A stretch of DNA of 64,000 nt, from positions 124,001 through 188,000 of the forward strand of contig NZ_AGQV01000010.1 of the NCBI RefSeq assembly GCF_000234355.1, in the 5' to 3' direction. The translations under genes were made by a program, and so were the position numbers. Below, in pieces: positions 54,371 to 63,209 of the stretch (the first letter of the stretch is position 1; the number at the start of each line of letters is the position of its first letter). Source of the DNA: Gluconobacter morbifer G707 (GTDB taxonomy: Bacteria; Pseudomonadota; Alphaproteobacteria; Acetobacterales; Acetobacteraceae). Below the pieces are notes generated by a model. That model ran no database searches, was not told where the DNA came from, and saw nothing but the letters and a program-made list of their open reading frames with translations.

Positions 54371-55786
54371 GTGAAAAGACCCTGGCTCACCACGAGCCTG
54401 ATCTCGGTAATCGCGGTGATCAGCGCCGTTGGCATTCATCATGAAGCGCACATGGAACTGGTTCGTGGCCTGTCCAGCTTTCGGGCCGCCCTTCCCGCTG
54501 GCACGACCTTTACTTACAGCAGTGCCAAACCCGCGATTTTTGCCCGCGGCGCGCTTCTCACAAACGTCACTCTTCATACAAGCGCCGTCACATTCCGCGC
54601 GACGCAGATGCGCCTGGGTCATCCACGCACCACACCGGACGGCGGCATTGGCATCAATTCGCTGGAAATTCATAACCCTTCCCTCCAGACCGCCAGCCTG
54701 CTCGTCCATGCCAGCAGTCTGAGCCTTCACAGGCTCACGTTGCCTCCCTCACATGAAAGGCACCCCGGCCCGGTCGCCATTGATCCGGCCCGCACCCTGC
54801 TGGATCATCTTTTGGTCGAACATCTTTCAGTTCAGAACCTTTCACATACGTCTGACGCAATGCCCGTATCTCCCCTTGCGCCTGTCCACATGCATAGTCT
54901 GACGCTCAACACTTTCTCCGTAGACAATTACGGCCCCTCACACCTCACGACAGGCACCATTCAAGGCGCTACAGTCGCCTACACCCGGATGACGCAGCAA
55001 TCAGTCTCGCCCTCTGCCACACAGAGTGGTCAGCTGACTTTTGATCATGCCCAATTCCAGCAGCAAGATTTTGCAAATTACGTTGGCGCACTGAAAGCAC
55101 ATCGTGAGCTGGACGAAAGTGGCCTTCCCCCGCGTCAGCTTGATGTCCGCAATCTGCGCGTCAATGGAACAGGCGGAACATTCTGGATTGATGAAATCAC
55201 AGGAAATGGCACGTCCGATGATGGGAAAAGCCATTTTCAGCAGACATGGAAAGGGCTTCATTTCCGGAGTATGAAGCCACTGCCATTCCGGATCGATGGC
55301 CAGCACTCCATTTTCCAGGCTACACAGGACTACAGTTCCGTTGACCAGATTGCCCATATTCAGGGCACGCTGACCATCCCCGCCCTGACACAGGTCATAG
55401 CCACAGCCGACCTGCATTTTCAGCATGGCTCTGCCGCACGGGCTCCTCTGAACACCATGCGGATCGCAAATCTGGCGGTGAGGATGGAAAAAGGCGACCG
55501 CCTTCTCCAGCGGTTTTTCATGTTTTCCGCACGGCAGGCCCAGAATGTCGTTCCTGCGGATGAACTCCGCAACCAGGCACTCCGGATGCTGACGCCCGCC
55601 GTTTCACACAACGCCCAGTTGGCTCCCCTGCCCGATTATCTTCTCAACCCTGCCAACCGGAACCTGACCCTGTCTTACAGACCGGTTGTTCCTGTCCCCG
55701 CGCGGACCCTGGCTTTCGTGCTCTCGCAGCCTCTGACATTCATGGCATTTCTCACATCTCCTGACGTCAGGGCCGTCGCAGAATGA
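54371..55786 (+). CDS. hypothetical envelope protein
   Basis: 471 residues starting at GTG. It has one N-terminal hydrophobic segment (LTTSLISVIAVISAVGI, about residues 6-22), probably an anchor or uncleaved signal. The rest is rich in beta-type strands with Asn/Thr and Leu periodicity (LEIHNPSLQTASLLVHASSL; VHMHSLTLNTFSVDNYG), resembling AsmA-like or DUF945-type periplasmic repeats, but no family can be named with confidence. Its stop overlaps the next start by ATGA. Confidence 0.7.
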   Translation: MKRPWLTTSLISVIAVISAVGIHHEAHMELVRGLSSFRAALPAGTTFTYSSAKPAIFARGALLTNVTLHTSAVTFRATQMRLGHPRTTPDGGIGINSLEIHNPSLQTASLLVHASSLSLHRLTLPPSHERHPGPVAIDPARTLLDHLLVEHLSVQNLSHTSDAMPVSPLAPVHMHSLTLNTFSVDNYGPSHLTTGTIQGATVAYTRMTQQSVSPSATQSGQLTFDHAQFQQQDFANYVGALKAHRELDESGLPPRQLDVRNLRVNGTGGTFWIDEITGNGTSDDGKSHFQQTWKGLHFRSMKPLPFRIDGQHSIFQATQDYSSVDQIAHIQGTLTIPALTQVIATADLHFQHGSAARAPLNTMRIANLAVRMEKGDRLLQRFFMFSARQAQNVVPADELRNQALRMLTPAVSHNAQLAPLPDYLLNPANRNLTLSYRPVVPVPARTLAFVLSQPLTFMAFLTSPDVRAVAE

Positions 55787-56661
55787 CTTCCACGTCCTCA
55801 GAAACGATCTGCGTCATCGGCGCAAACGGCCGCTCCGGATCCGCGCTGTGCCGCGCCCTTCTGGCAGAGGGCAAAAATGTCATTGCCGTCGTCCGCACCC
55901 GTGGGAAACTCGTTCCTGACCTGCAGGATCAGTGTCTGGCCGTCCGCACGGCTGATCTGACTGATCCCGTTGCCCTGCCCATCGCCCTGGAAGGCGCATC
56001 AATCGTCGCGAACACGGCGCATGCCCGACATCTGCCCGCCATTCTGGCGGCAACATCCGCGCCCGTGGTGGCGTTAGGGAGTACCCGCAAATTTACACGC
56101 TGGCCGGATGATCATGGACAGGGTGTGCTAGCTGGAGAGACCACCCTGAGAGCCGATGGGCGCCCGTCCATCATCCTGCATCCCACCATGATTTACGGCG
56201 CACAAGGCGAAGATAATGTCCAGCGTCTGGCCCAGCTTCTCGAAAAACTGCCTGTCATTCCTTTACCCGGGGGAGGCCGGGCCCTGGTTCAGCCCATCGA
56301 ACAGGGCGACGTCACCCGCTGCCTGCTTTCCGCCATCAGATGTCTTGAAACGAGACGGGTCACCCAACCTGAAAGCATTGTCATCGCAGGCCCGAAAGCC
56401 GTTCCCTACCGTACGTTCGTCAGGATGGTACTGTATTTTGCCGGGTTTGGTGGGAGGCCCATCATCTCCCTGCCCGGCTGGCTTCTGATTGCCCTCGCCC
56501 CCCTGAGCAGACACATCCCCGGTTTCCCCACCATCTCCCCTCCGGAAATCCGCCGCCTGCTGGAAAACAAGAATTTCGACATCACGCGCATGCGCGAAGA
56601 ACTGAAGGTAAACCCCATCCCACTTGAAAGCGGGCTGAAACGTCTTTTCTCGAAAAAATGA
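55783..56661 (+). CDS. NAD(P)-binding atypical SDR / epimerase-like protein
   Basis: 292 residues. The N-terminal cofactor site is IGANGRSGSALCRALLAEG; LHPTMIYGAQGEDNVQRLAQLLEKLP is typical of NAD(P)H-binding atypical SDRs such as NDUFA9-like proteins. The active-site YxxxK is not clear, so the enzyme activity is uncertain. Coupled to the upstream gene and followed by the glycerate kinase gene after 80 bases. Confidence 0.82.
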   Translation: MTSTSSETICVIGANGRSGSALCRALLAEGKNVIAVVRTRGKLVPDLQDQCLAVRTADLTDPVALPIALEGASIVANTAHARHLPAILAATSAPVVALGSTRKFTRWPDDHGQGVLAGETTLRADGRPSIILHPTMIYGAQGEDNVQRLAQLLEKLPVIPLPGGGRALVQPIEQGDVTRCLLSAIRCLETRRVTQPESIVIAGPKAVPYRTFVRMVLYFAGFGGRPIISLPGWLLIALAPLSRHIPGFPTISPPEIRRLLENKNFDITRMREELKVNPIPLESGLKRLFSKK

Positions 56662-56741
56662 GTTCGTCGGCGGTTTCAGATCAGATTGTGCACAGTTAGC
56701 CTCGCAGAAGTCCGGTTTCTTCCCCTTCCGTGAGAGCAAAC

Positions 56742-58001
56742 ATGTCCCCGAACGACCGCGCTTTCCTCACTGACCTTTTCAACGCGGCCGTGCGAGCAGC
56801 AGATGCGGAGCGGGTTCTTGCGGAAAATCTACCTTCTCCACCCAAGGGGAAAACCGTTGTCATTGGCGCAGGAAAAGGGGCGGCACACCTGGCGGCAGCT
56901 TTTGAAAAAGTCTGGAAAGCGCCTTTCAGTGGCGTCGTTGTCACGCGCCATGGCTGTGCATGCCCTACCGGGACAATCCGTGTCCTGGAGGCGGCCCATC
57001 CAGTCCCTGACGACGCTGGCCTCCGGGCGACAAGGGCCCTTTTTGAGGCCGTTCGCGACCTTGGGCCGGACGATCTGGTGGTTGCGCTGATCTGCGGTGG
57101 GGGTTCTGCTCTTCTGCCAGCCCCGCCTGAAGGCATGACACTTGAAGATGAAATCGCCCTGAATCAGGCTCTGCTGGCATCCGGTGCGCCAATCTCGGTC
57201 ATGAATGCCATCCGCAAGCAGGTCTCGACCATCAAGGGAGGCCGCCTGGCGGCGGCAGCGGCCCCGACGCGTGTCGTGTCCCTGATCGTCTCTGATATTC
57301 CATACGACGACCCGGCGCAGGTTGCATCCGGCCCGACCGTTCCAGATGCGGGTCTCCGGTCCGATGCACGTCAACTCATTCAGGACTGGAATCTGGACCT
57401 TCCCGCCCGCATCCTGGACTGGATCAGCAGCGAACGTGGACAGGCTCCCCTGCCTACCGATCCGGTTTTTCAGCATAATGATGTCAGGATCATAGCCTCA
57501 GCCCATCTCTCCCTCGAAGCCGCAGCCGAGACGGCACGAACGGCAGGCATCACACCCGTAATCCTGTCTGATGCCATCGAGGGGGAAGCCCGGGACGTGG
57601 CGCGTGTCCATGCGGCCATCATGCGGGAAATCATCATCCGCAACCGCCCTTTCCCGCGCCCTGTGGTGCTGCTGTCCGGCGGGGAGACAACCGTGACACT
57701 CCGCGGGAAAGGCCGTGGCGGGCGGAACAGCGAGTTTCTTCTGGCTCTGGCCATTGCTGGCGCGGACATGCCATTCGCGGCTCTGGCAGCTGATACGGAC
57801 GGTCTGGACGGCTCGGAAAACAACGCGGGCGCCTTTGCTGATGGAGAAACAGCCCCCCGTCTGCGAGCACTGAAACTCAATCCCGCTACGCTCCTGAACA
57901 ATAACGACGCCTATACGGCGTTCGAAGCTCTGGGAGATCTGTTTGTTCCCGGCCCGACAGGCACAAATGTCAATGATTTCCGCGCGATCCTGATCCGATA
58001 A
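56742..58001 (+). CDS. glycerate 2-kinase (MOFRL family)
   Basis: Phosphorylates D-glycerate to 2-phosphoglycerate. 419 residues from ATG 56742. The glycerate-kinase part has LICGGGSALLPAPPEGMTLED and VSLIVSDIPYDDPAQVASGP; the C-terminal MOFRL domain shows LSGGETTVTLRGKGRGGRNSEF. Related to TtuD/GckA of tartrate and serine-cycle pathways. Fits the use of sugar acids in this type of organism. Confidence 0.93.
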   Translation: MSPNDRAFLTDLFNAAVRAADAERVLAENLPSPPKGKTVVIGAGKGAAHLAAAFEKVWKAPFSGVVVTRHGCACPTGTIRVLEAAHPVPDDAGLRATRALFEAVRDLGPDDLVVALICGGGSALLPAPPEGMTLEDEIALNQALLASGAPISVMNAIRKQVSTIKGGRLAAAAAPTRVVSLIVSDIPYDDPAQVASGPTVPDAGLRSDARQLIQDWNLDLPARILDWISSERGQAPLPTDPVFQHNDVRIIASAHLSLEAAAETARTAGITPVILSDAIEGEARDVARVHAAIMREIIIRNRPFPRPVVLLSGGETTVTLRGKGRGGRNSEFLLALAIAGADMPFAALAADTDGLDGSENNAGAFADGETAPRLRALKLNPATLLNNNDAYTAFEALGDLFVPGPTGTNVNDFRAILIR

Positions 58002-58116
58002 AAGCAAAAACAAGGAAAAGAACATTTTTCATATTGTGAAACATTGACTGTCAGCGCAGAGAGGTTCCCATATTCTTTCCTGGAACGCGGCCTTCTTTCC
58101 GCGTCGAGGCATGACA

Positions 58117-59049
58117 ATGAAACAGAACATCTTTTCTTCTGGCATATTACTAGCTCTCATCGGATACGCCCTGTTTTCCATCAGCGATGCCTGTTCCAAG
58201 GGACTGGCCGGACAGCTCAATCCTTTTGAAGTCGCTTTTTCAGGAGGTCTTTTCGGCTTTCTGATCCTGCCATTCATCAGAAAACCCGAAGAATCCTATT
58301 CCGATATTTTCGCAACCGACCGTCCGGGCATGTGGGTTCTGCGTGCCGTTTCCACGTTTGTTTCCACAGCCGCCAGCGTCATGGCGTTCATGCTTCTGCC
58401 CATGCCGGAAGCGCTGTCCCTCATGTTCCTGATGCCCTTCTTTGTCACGATCATCTCGGTCACCCTTCTGAAAGAAAAGGTCTCCGGCTGGACATGGCTT
58501 TCAGTGGGGATCGGCTTTCTGGGTGTCCTGATCGTCCTGCGCCCTGGAGTGCGCGCCTTTCATCTGGGACATCTCTGCGCCATCATCGCGGCCGTAGCCA
58601 ACGCCACAAGCGTGATCGCCTATCGGCTGGCCGGCAATAACAGTGCCCGTCTCTCCCTGTTCGGATCAAGCCTGTTCGGCCCCCTGATCGGCGATGGCCT
58701 TCTCATGCTGGGTCATATCACTTGGCCCCATGGCCTGAAGACATGGGCCATTCTCTTCGGATACGGCTTTCTGGCGGCTCTGGGGCAGCTTTTCATGATG
58801 CTGGCGACAGCTGTAACGCCCGCCAACCGGGTTGCCCTACCGCAATATACCCAGATGATCTGGGCCGTCGCCTTCAGCTACCTACTGTTTCACCAGTCAC
58901 TCGACATGTGGAGCTTTATCGGAATTGTGGTGGTCACCCTTTCAGGGATGCTGAACTGGGTCCATCAGAAAATACGTTTCGAGCGCATGGCGCTGGAAGA
59001 ACATTGGCAACATCGCCACCCTTCCTCCAGCGCGATCCGTCCTTCCTGA
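58117..59049 (+). CDS. DMT-superfamily (EamA) transporter
   Basis: 310 residues from ATG 58117 (GAGG seven bases upstream; ATG 58111 is also in frame). Ten predicted spans in two EamA halves: LIGYALFSISDACSKGLAG and PFEVAFSGGLFGFLILP in the first, LGHLCAIIAAVANATSVIAYRLAG at the start of the second. Substrate unknown; the family exports or imports small metabolites. Confidence 0.9.
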   Translation: MKQNIFSSGILLALIGYALFSISDACSKGLAGQLNPFEVAFSGGLFGFLILPFIRKPEESYSDIFATDRPGMWVLRAVSTFVSTAASVMAFMLLPMPEALSLMFLMPFFVTIISVTLLKEKVSGWTWLSVGIGFLGVLIVLRPGVRAFHLGHLCAIIAAVANATSVIAYRLAGNNSARLSLFGSSLFGPLIGDGLLMLGHITWPHGLKTWAILFGYGFLAALGQLFMMLATAVTPANRVALPQYTQMIWAVAFSYLLFHQSLDMWSFIGIVVVTLSGMLNWVHQKIRFERMALEEHWQHRHPSSSAIRPS

Positions 59050-59081
59050 GACAGGAAAGACGGCCATGCATCGTCCGTGTT

Positions 59082-60548
59082 TCAGCGCCAGGCCGAAACC
59101 GCTTTCATGCCGGTCTCCAGCAGCGTCTCCGCCCGCGGCAGACTATCCGCTTCCACATAGACCCGTAGTTCCGGCGCATTACCGGACGGACGGAAATGGA
59201 TGATGTCTCCATCCGCGAAGCTCATGCGAAGTCCATCCGTCTCGTCAACACCTGAAAGCGGCCCACAGACCTTCGTCAATCCAAGCTCCTGCGCCCCTGC
59301 CGCCGGATTACGACGCAGTTCTTCCAGATGCTTCCGGCTCTGGGCCGTTGGCATTTCCTTGAGGCGGTCACTAAGTGTGAAACGCGGCGGTAGCGTCTCC
59401 ACAAGCGCCTGAAGACTGTCTCCATGCTCCCGTGCCGCCAGAAGGGCGCAGAGCATCGGCAGAACGGAGTCACGTGTTGGCAGGGACGTCAGGTCACGAC
59501 CGTCCTGTGCGATGTCGCTGGCCAGCAAAAAGCCTCCGTTGGCTTCATAGCCCACAACAGGCTGGTGTCCGTTCGCTACGGCTTCGGACATCGCGCCCAC
59601 CACGAAGGGAGACCCGATCCTGGTCCGGCGCACATCCTTGGCAAATCCGGCTTTTTCGAGCGCCGTATTGCTGCTCACAGGCGTGGACACACTCGCGGCA
59701 TCCAGGAAACGGGCAGAGAGGATGCCCAGAACATCTCCCCGCAACCAGTTGCCCTGATGATCCGCGAGCAGGGGACGGTCTGAATCTCCGTCCGTGGTAA
59801 GAATGGCATGGTAATCATCATCGGTTGCCCAAGCCCGGGCCAATTCCGCATCTTCCGGACGCACGGCTTCGGTATCTACCGGAATGAAACTGTCAGCGCG
59901 GCCGAGGGGAACAGCCGTTCCGCCCAGCGCTTCCACGACCTGCACCAAGACATCCCGCCCGACTGCGGAATGCTGATAGACACCCAGTTTCAGCCCTTCG
60001 AGAGCTTTTTCTCCAAAGAAATCCCGATACCGGGCGACGAAACCCGGCACAACATCTGTTATCGGTGGCAGTTCAGGGGGCACGGCCAGCATGCCTTCGG
60101 CATCGAAAAGATCTTCCGGAAGATTTACAGTCTGCTCCCGCATGGCCACTTCATCGCTTTTCAGGAATTCTCCATGCGCGCGATTGAACTTGATGCCATT
60201 CCGGTCAGCCGGGATATGGCTTCCCGTCACCATGAGGGAGGGAATGCCGCGCGCAAAGGCATAATGGCACAGCGCCGGGGTCGGCACATAACCACAGAAC
60301 AGCGGCTCTCCCCCGGCATAACGTATAGCCGCGGCACAGGTCCGGAGGATACGGGGCGTGCTGGGGCGCAGGTCACCCGCCAACGCGACGGGCTTGCCGG
60401 GCGCGAATTCTCCCAGAACTTCAAGATGACGCAGATATCCCACCGTATAGGCAAAGCAGACCTGATCGGTCATGGCTGTTACCAGCCCACGCGCTCCACT
60501 GGTCCCAAACGCAACACCGGACCGTTCCATCCATTCCGAAATACGCAT
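59082..60548 (-). CDS. phosphohexomutase (phosphomannomutase type)
   Basis: 488 residues from ATG 60548. The start FGTSGARGLVTAM, catalytic Ser loop TGSHIPADRNGIKFNRAHGE (Ser about residue 110), the metal-binding TTDGDSDRPLLADHQGN and the phosphate-binding FRPSGNAPELRVYVEAD are all present. Phosphomannomutase, phosphoglucomutase or another hexose phosphate mutase is possible; mannose is favoured by manC in the window. The frame continues to 60629 but starts best at 60548. Confidence 0.88.
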   Translation of the reverse strand: MRISEWMERSGVAFGTSGARGLVTAMTDQVCFAYTVGYLRHLEVLGEFAPGKPVALAGDLRPSTPRILRTCAAAIRYAGGEPLFCGYVPTPALCHYAFARGIPSLMVTGSHIPADRNGIKFNRAHGEFLKSDEVAMREQTVNLPEDLFDAEGMLAVPPELPPITDVVPGFVARYRDFFGEKALEGLKLGVYQHSAVGRDVLVQVVEALGGTAVPLGRADSFIPVDTEAVRPEDAELARAWATDDDYHAILTTDGDSDRPLLADHQGNWLRGDVLGILSARFLDAASVSTPVSSNTALEKAGFAKDVRRTRIGSPFVVGAMSEAVANGHQPVVGYEANGGFLLASDIAQDGRDLTSLPTRDSVLPMLCALLAAREHGDSLQALVETLPPRFTLSDRLKEMPTAQSRKHLEELRRNPAAGAQELGLTKVCGPLSGVDETDGLRMSFADGDIIHFRPSGNAPELRVYVEADSLPRAETLLETGMKAVSAWR

Positions 60549-61469
60549 CAGCTTTCCCTGAACTTTTCGAGCCTTTTCTTCGCAGGCATGCGGATCTTCC
60601 ACAGAAGACGCTCTACCCCAAAGATTCAAAACAGCTTCAACTGCTACACTGATTGAAAAGAATAGACAAAACCGCCCCTCCGGCTTCGGAAAACAGCCGT
60701 GGACTGATCCGGGGGCGCTTTATGCGAGGATGTCTGAACGGGAGACAGCAGTAGCGCTTTTCCGTCTTCTTCTCGGCTATCTGCCTCACAGCAACCGACA
60801 TGTTCTGGTTATGTGTCCTGAGCCCAAGATGAAGGACGACCCGCGTGGGTTTTGAGATAACGAACCAATAAAAACCGGTCCTGAGAGGATTGCCGAAAAG
60901 TTATTTTCTGCGCCAAAACTCTAAAAATTACCTCTCTACCACCTATATGTCTGCAACACTGGGCGAAATTGATTTTTTACATTTCTTTGCGGCTTGTATA
61001 TTAAATCTACCGAAGTCACGCATGCCTCTCCGCTCTGTCTTCGTGAAGTGGATTTTAATGCACTCCTCAATAAGGGACTGTAAGAAAATTTTCCAATATC
61101 TGGCAGTTGGTCATTCACAAAAAACTTCTTTTCTAAGAAAGAAGTAGGAAGGCATTTTGATATTTTACTATCGTTAAGCCGAAAATAAACTTCACTTACG
61201 TAAGGGGATTTATAATTCTTAACTCAATTAAATCAAAGACTATTCCGTCCCTCATGCGTATTCCTTTGGCAGATTGGATCCAAGTTTAGTTATTAATTCT
61301 ATTGAATTATATTTATAATATTTCTTGTATGGATTTACTTGCTTTACATATAAGTGGTTGAGTGAATTAAAATTGAATAACAACACCATTATGATTTTTC
61401 GTATATTCATCAATATTTTCCTTATTTATTGTGTTTGTATATCAAAAATAATGACGTCATGCTTAGGCC
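60549..61469. other. long AT-rich region without a recognised gene
   Basis: 920 bases between the phosphohexomutase start and the transposase remnant. The first third has normal GC; from about 60890 it becomes AT-rich. A 41-codon frame on the plus strand (ATG 60730) and a short minus-strand frame look protein-like but lack ribosome-binding sites. The frames near 60890-61147 have no recognisable character. It could hold a promoter or small RNA; nothing is proven. Confidence 0.4.
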
Positions 61470-61737
61470 TTATAGCCAGAGCATGACGATTGCTGCGAGA
61501 CAGATAGCTGAGAGTAAGACGATTAGGCAGCTGTCATAGCGTGTAGCGACCCGCCGCCAGTCCTTGAGCCTGCCGAACATGATTTCAATGCGGTTACGGC
61601 GTTTGTATTTTCGTTTGTCGTATTTGAGCTTGAGCGGTTTTCCTCAGGATCTCCGCTCTGGAATGCGGGGTCTGATCCTTTCTTCCTCCAAGGCATCCCT
61701 GAAACCGGTCAGCGTTATAACTCTGGTCTCCCAGCAT
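61470..61737 (-). pseudogene. IS5-family transposase remnant (C-terminal part)
   Basis: The last 55 codons (about 61470-61640) read KRRNRIEIMFGRLKDWRRVA and a hydrophobic end (AAIVMLWL), the conserved C-terminus of IS5/IS427-type DDE transposases. Upstream, MLGDQSYNADRF (start 61737) and RDALEEERIRPRIPERRS belong to the same protein but are in different frames and split by an in-frame stop. There is no N-terminal part and no intact ends, so it is a decayed fragment beside tRNA-His. Confidence 0.88.
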
Positions 61738-61980
61738 CTATTGTGCTGCGGAAAAGCCGCCCATCATCCAGGAAGACACCATGGCGTTCCAACGTCAAAC
61801 CAGCGATTTTTGGGGATAATGAAGTAAACGTAGCATGTACGTCTTCAAAGGGTCAGATGTTGCACGGTCAGGATTCCCCCGGAATGATCCAGAAGATATG
61901 ACGCTCAACCCATGACGCAGCATTAGAACCCGGAAGGATTCCAAACAGCCAACTTATTGATTTTCTTGGAAATGGATTGC

Positions 61981-62057
61981 TGGGGCGAATGACGGGGATC
62001 GAACCCGCGACAACCGGTACCACAAACCGGCGCTCTACCAACTGAGCTACATCCGCC
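61981..62057 (-). tRNA. tRNA-His(GUG)
   Basis: 77 bases with encoded CCA. On the minus strand the acceptor is GCGGATG/CATTCGC, with the extra 5' G (G-1) opposite C73, the identity mark of tRNA-His. D arm GCTC/GAGC. Anticodon stem CCGGT/ACCGG with loop TTGTGGT gives anticodon GTG. T arm GCGGG/CCCGT around TTCGATC, with one G-T pair. Confidence 0.97.
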
Positions 62058-62141
62058 ACACAGCGAGCCGTTCTTTAGAACACTGACAAAAGGCCGTCCA
62101 GTCCTTTTATACAAAAAATTCCGCTCTTCCCTAGCTTCGGT

Positions 62142-63005
62142 TCAGATGAACGGAACACCGCCCGTCACGGCAATATTGGCCCCGGAAACATAGCTTGCCT
62201 CATCGCTGGCCAGGAACACATAGGCCGCAGCCAGTTCAGCTGGTTGGCCAGGACGCTCTATCGGACTGTCACCTCCAAACTGATGAACATGCTCACCATT
62301 CATCGTTGCCGGAATCAGCGGCGTCCAGATCGGGCCCGGCGCCACCGTATTGGAGCGTATCCCTTTCGGTCCCAGCAGTTCGGCCAGCCCTCCACTGAAA
62401 TTGAGGATGGCAGCTTTCGTTGCGGAATAGGCCAGCAACTTGGGTTTTGGCCGGTCAGCATTGATGGACACCGTGTGGATGAGTGAGCCACCACGCGGCA
62501 TGTGCGGCACAGCCAGACGGGACATCCGGAAAACCCCGCCCGAATTGGTATCGAATGTCAGGTCCCATTCGTCTTCGCTCACATCCGCAAGAGACTCCCG
62601 TTCGATCTGAAACGCGGCGTTGTTCACAAGAACATTGATCTTCCCGTATTCCGCCACTGTACGGTCCACGATTTCACGGCAGACGTCACGGTCGCGTATG
62701 TCTCCGGGCACCAGCAGGACCTTGCGTCCCTCCTTCTGAATCCATGAGGCCGCCTGACGGGCGTCATCCTCTTCTTCCGGCAGAAAGGACAGCGTCAGGT
62801 CAGCCCCTTCCCGCGCGAATGCAATCGCCACAGCCCGCCCGATCCCGGAATCTCCGCCCGTGATAATGGCGCTTTTCCCCCGCAGACGACCATGCCCAAC
62901 ATAGCTCTGTTCACCATGATCAGGCTGGGGTGTCATTTTGGAGGTCTGTCCGGGAATGCGATCCTGAAGTGCCGTGTCAAAAGGGGGTTTGGGATAGTCA
63001 GGCAT
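62142..63005 (-). CDS. SDR-family oxidoreductase (glucose dehydrogenase / YghA type)
   Basis: 287 residues from ATG 63005 (GGAG eight bases upstream); earlier starts at 63011 and 63035 are in frame. Cofactor site ITGGDSGIGRAVA, NNAAFQIE, catalytic YSATKAA and the closing SGANIAVTGGVPF. No signal peptide. Paralogue of the gene at 1-772. Probably an NAD(P)-dependent alcohol or sugar dehydrogenase; substrate unknown. Confidence 0.94.
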   Translation of the reverse strand: MPDYPKPPFDTALQDRIPGQTSKMTPQPDHGEQSYVGHGRLRGKSAIITGGDSGIGRAVAIAFAREGADLTLSFLPEEEDDARQAASWIQKEGRKVLLVPGDIRDRDVCREIVDRTVAEYGKINVLVNNAAFQIERESLADVSEDEWDLTFDTNSGGVFRMSRLAVPHMPRGGSLIHTVSINADRPKPKLLAYSATKAAILNFSGGLAELLGPKGIRSNTVAPGPIWTPLIPATMNGEHVHQFGGDSPIERPGQPAELAAAYVFLASDEASYVSGANIAVTGGVPFI

Positions 63006-63209
63006 GGTCATGTCTCCACAGTCATTCGTGGACACCCAACGAGGCAGCCCGGAGGATGTTCAATCATTTCTGGCTTATCTCCCGGGTTTTGACCTCCTGC
63101 CTGCCAGCCACCTTCCCATTCGATACCCGCCCGCGTTACAGTGGCGGTCTCATTGCCGCGCCGGGCCCGAATACGTCGCACCCTTTTCACCCCTTAACCA
63201 AGGATGGAC

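Noticed and set aside
60890-61147. An 85-codon plus-strand frame in the AT-rich gap
   Set aside because: No ribosome-binding site, no conserved pattern and AT-driven composition; not called as a gene.
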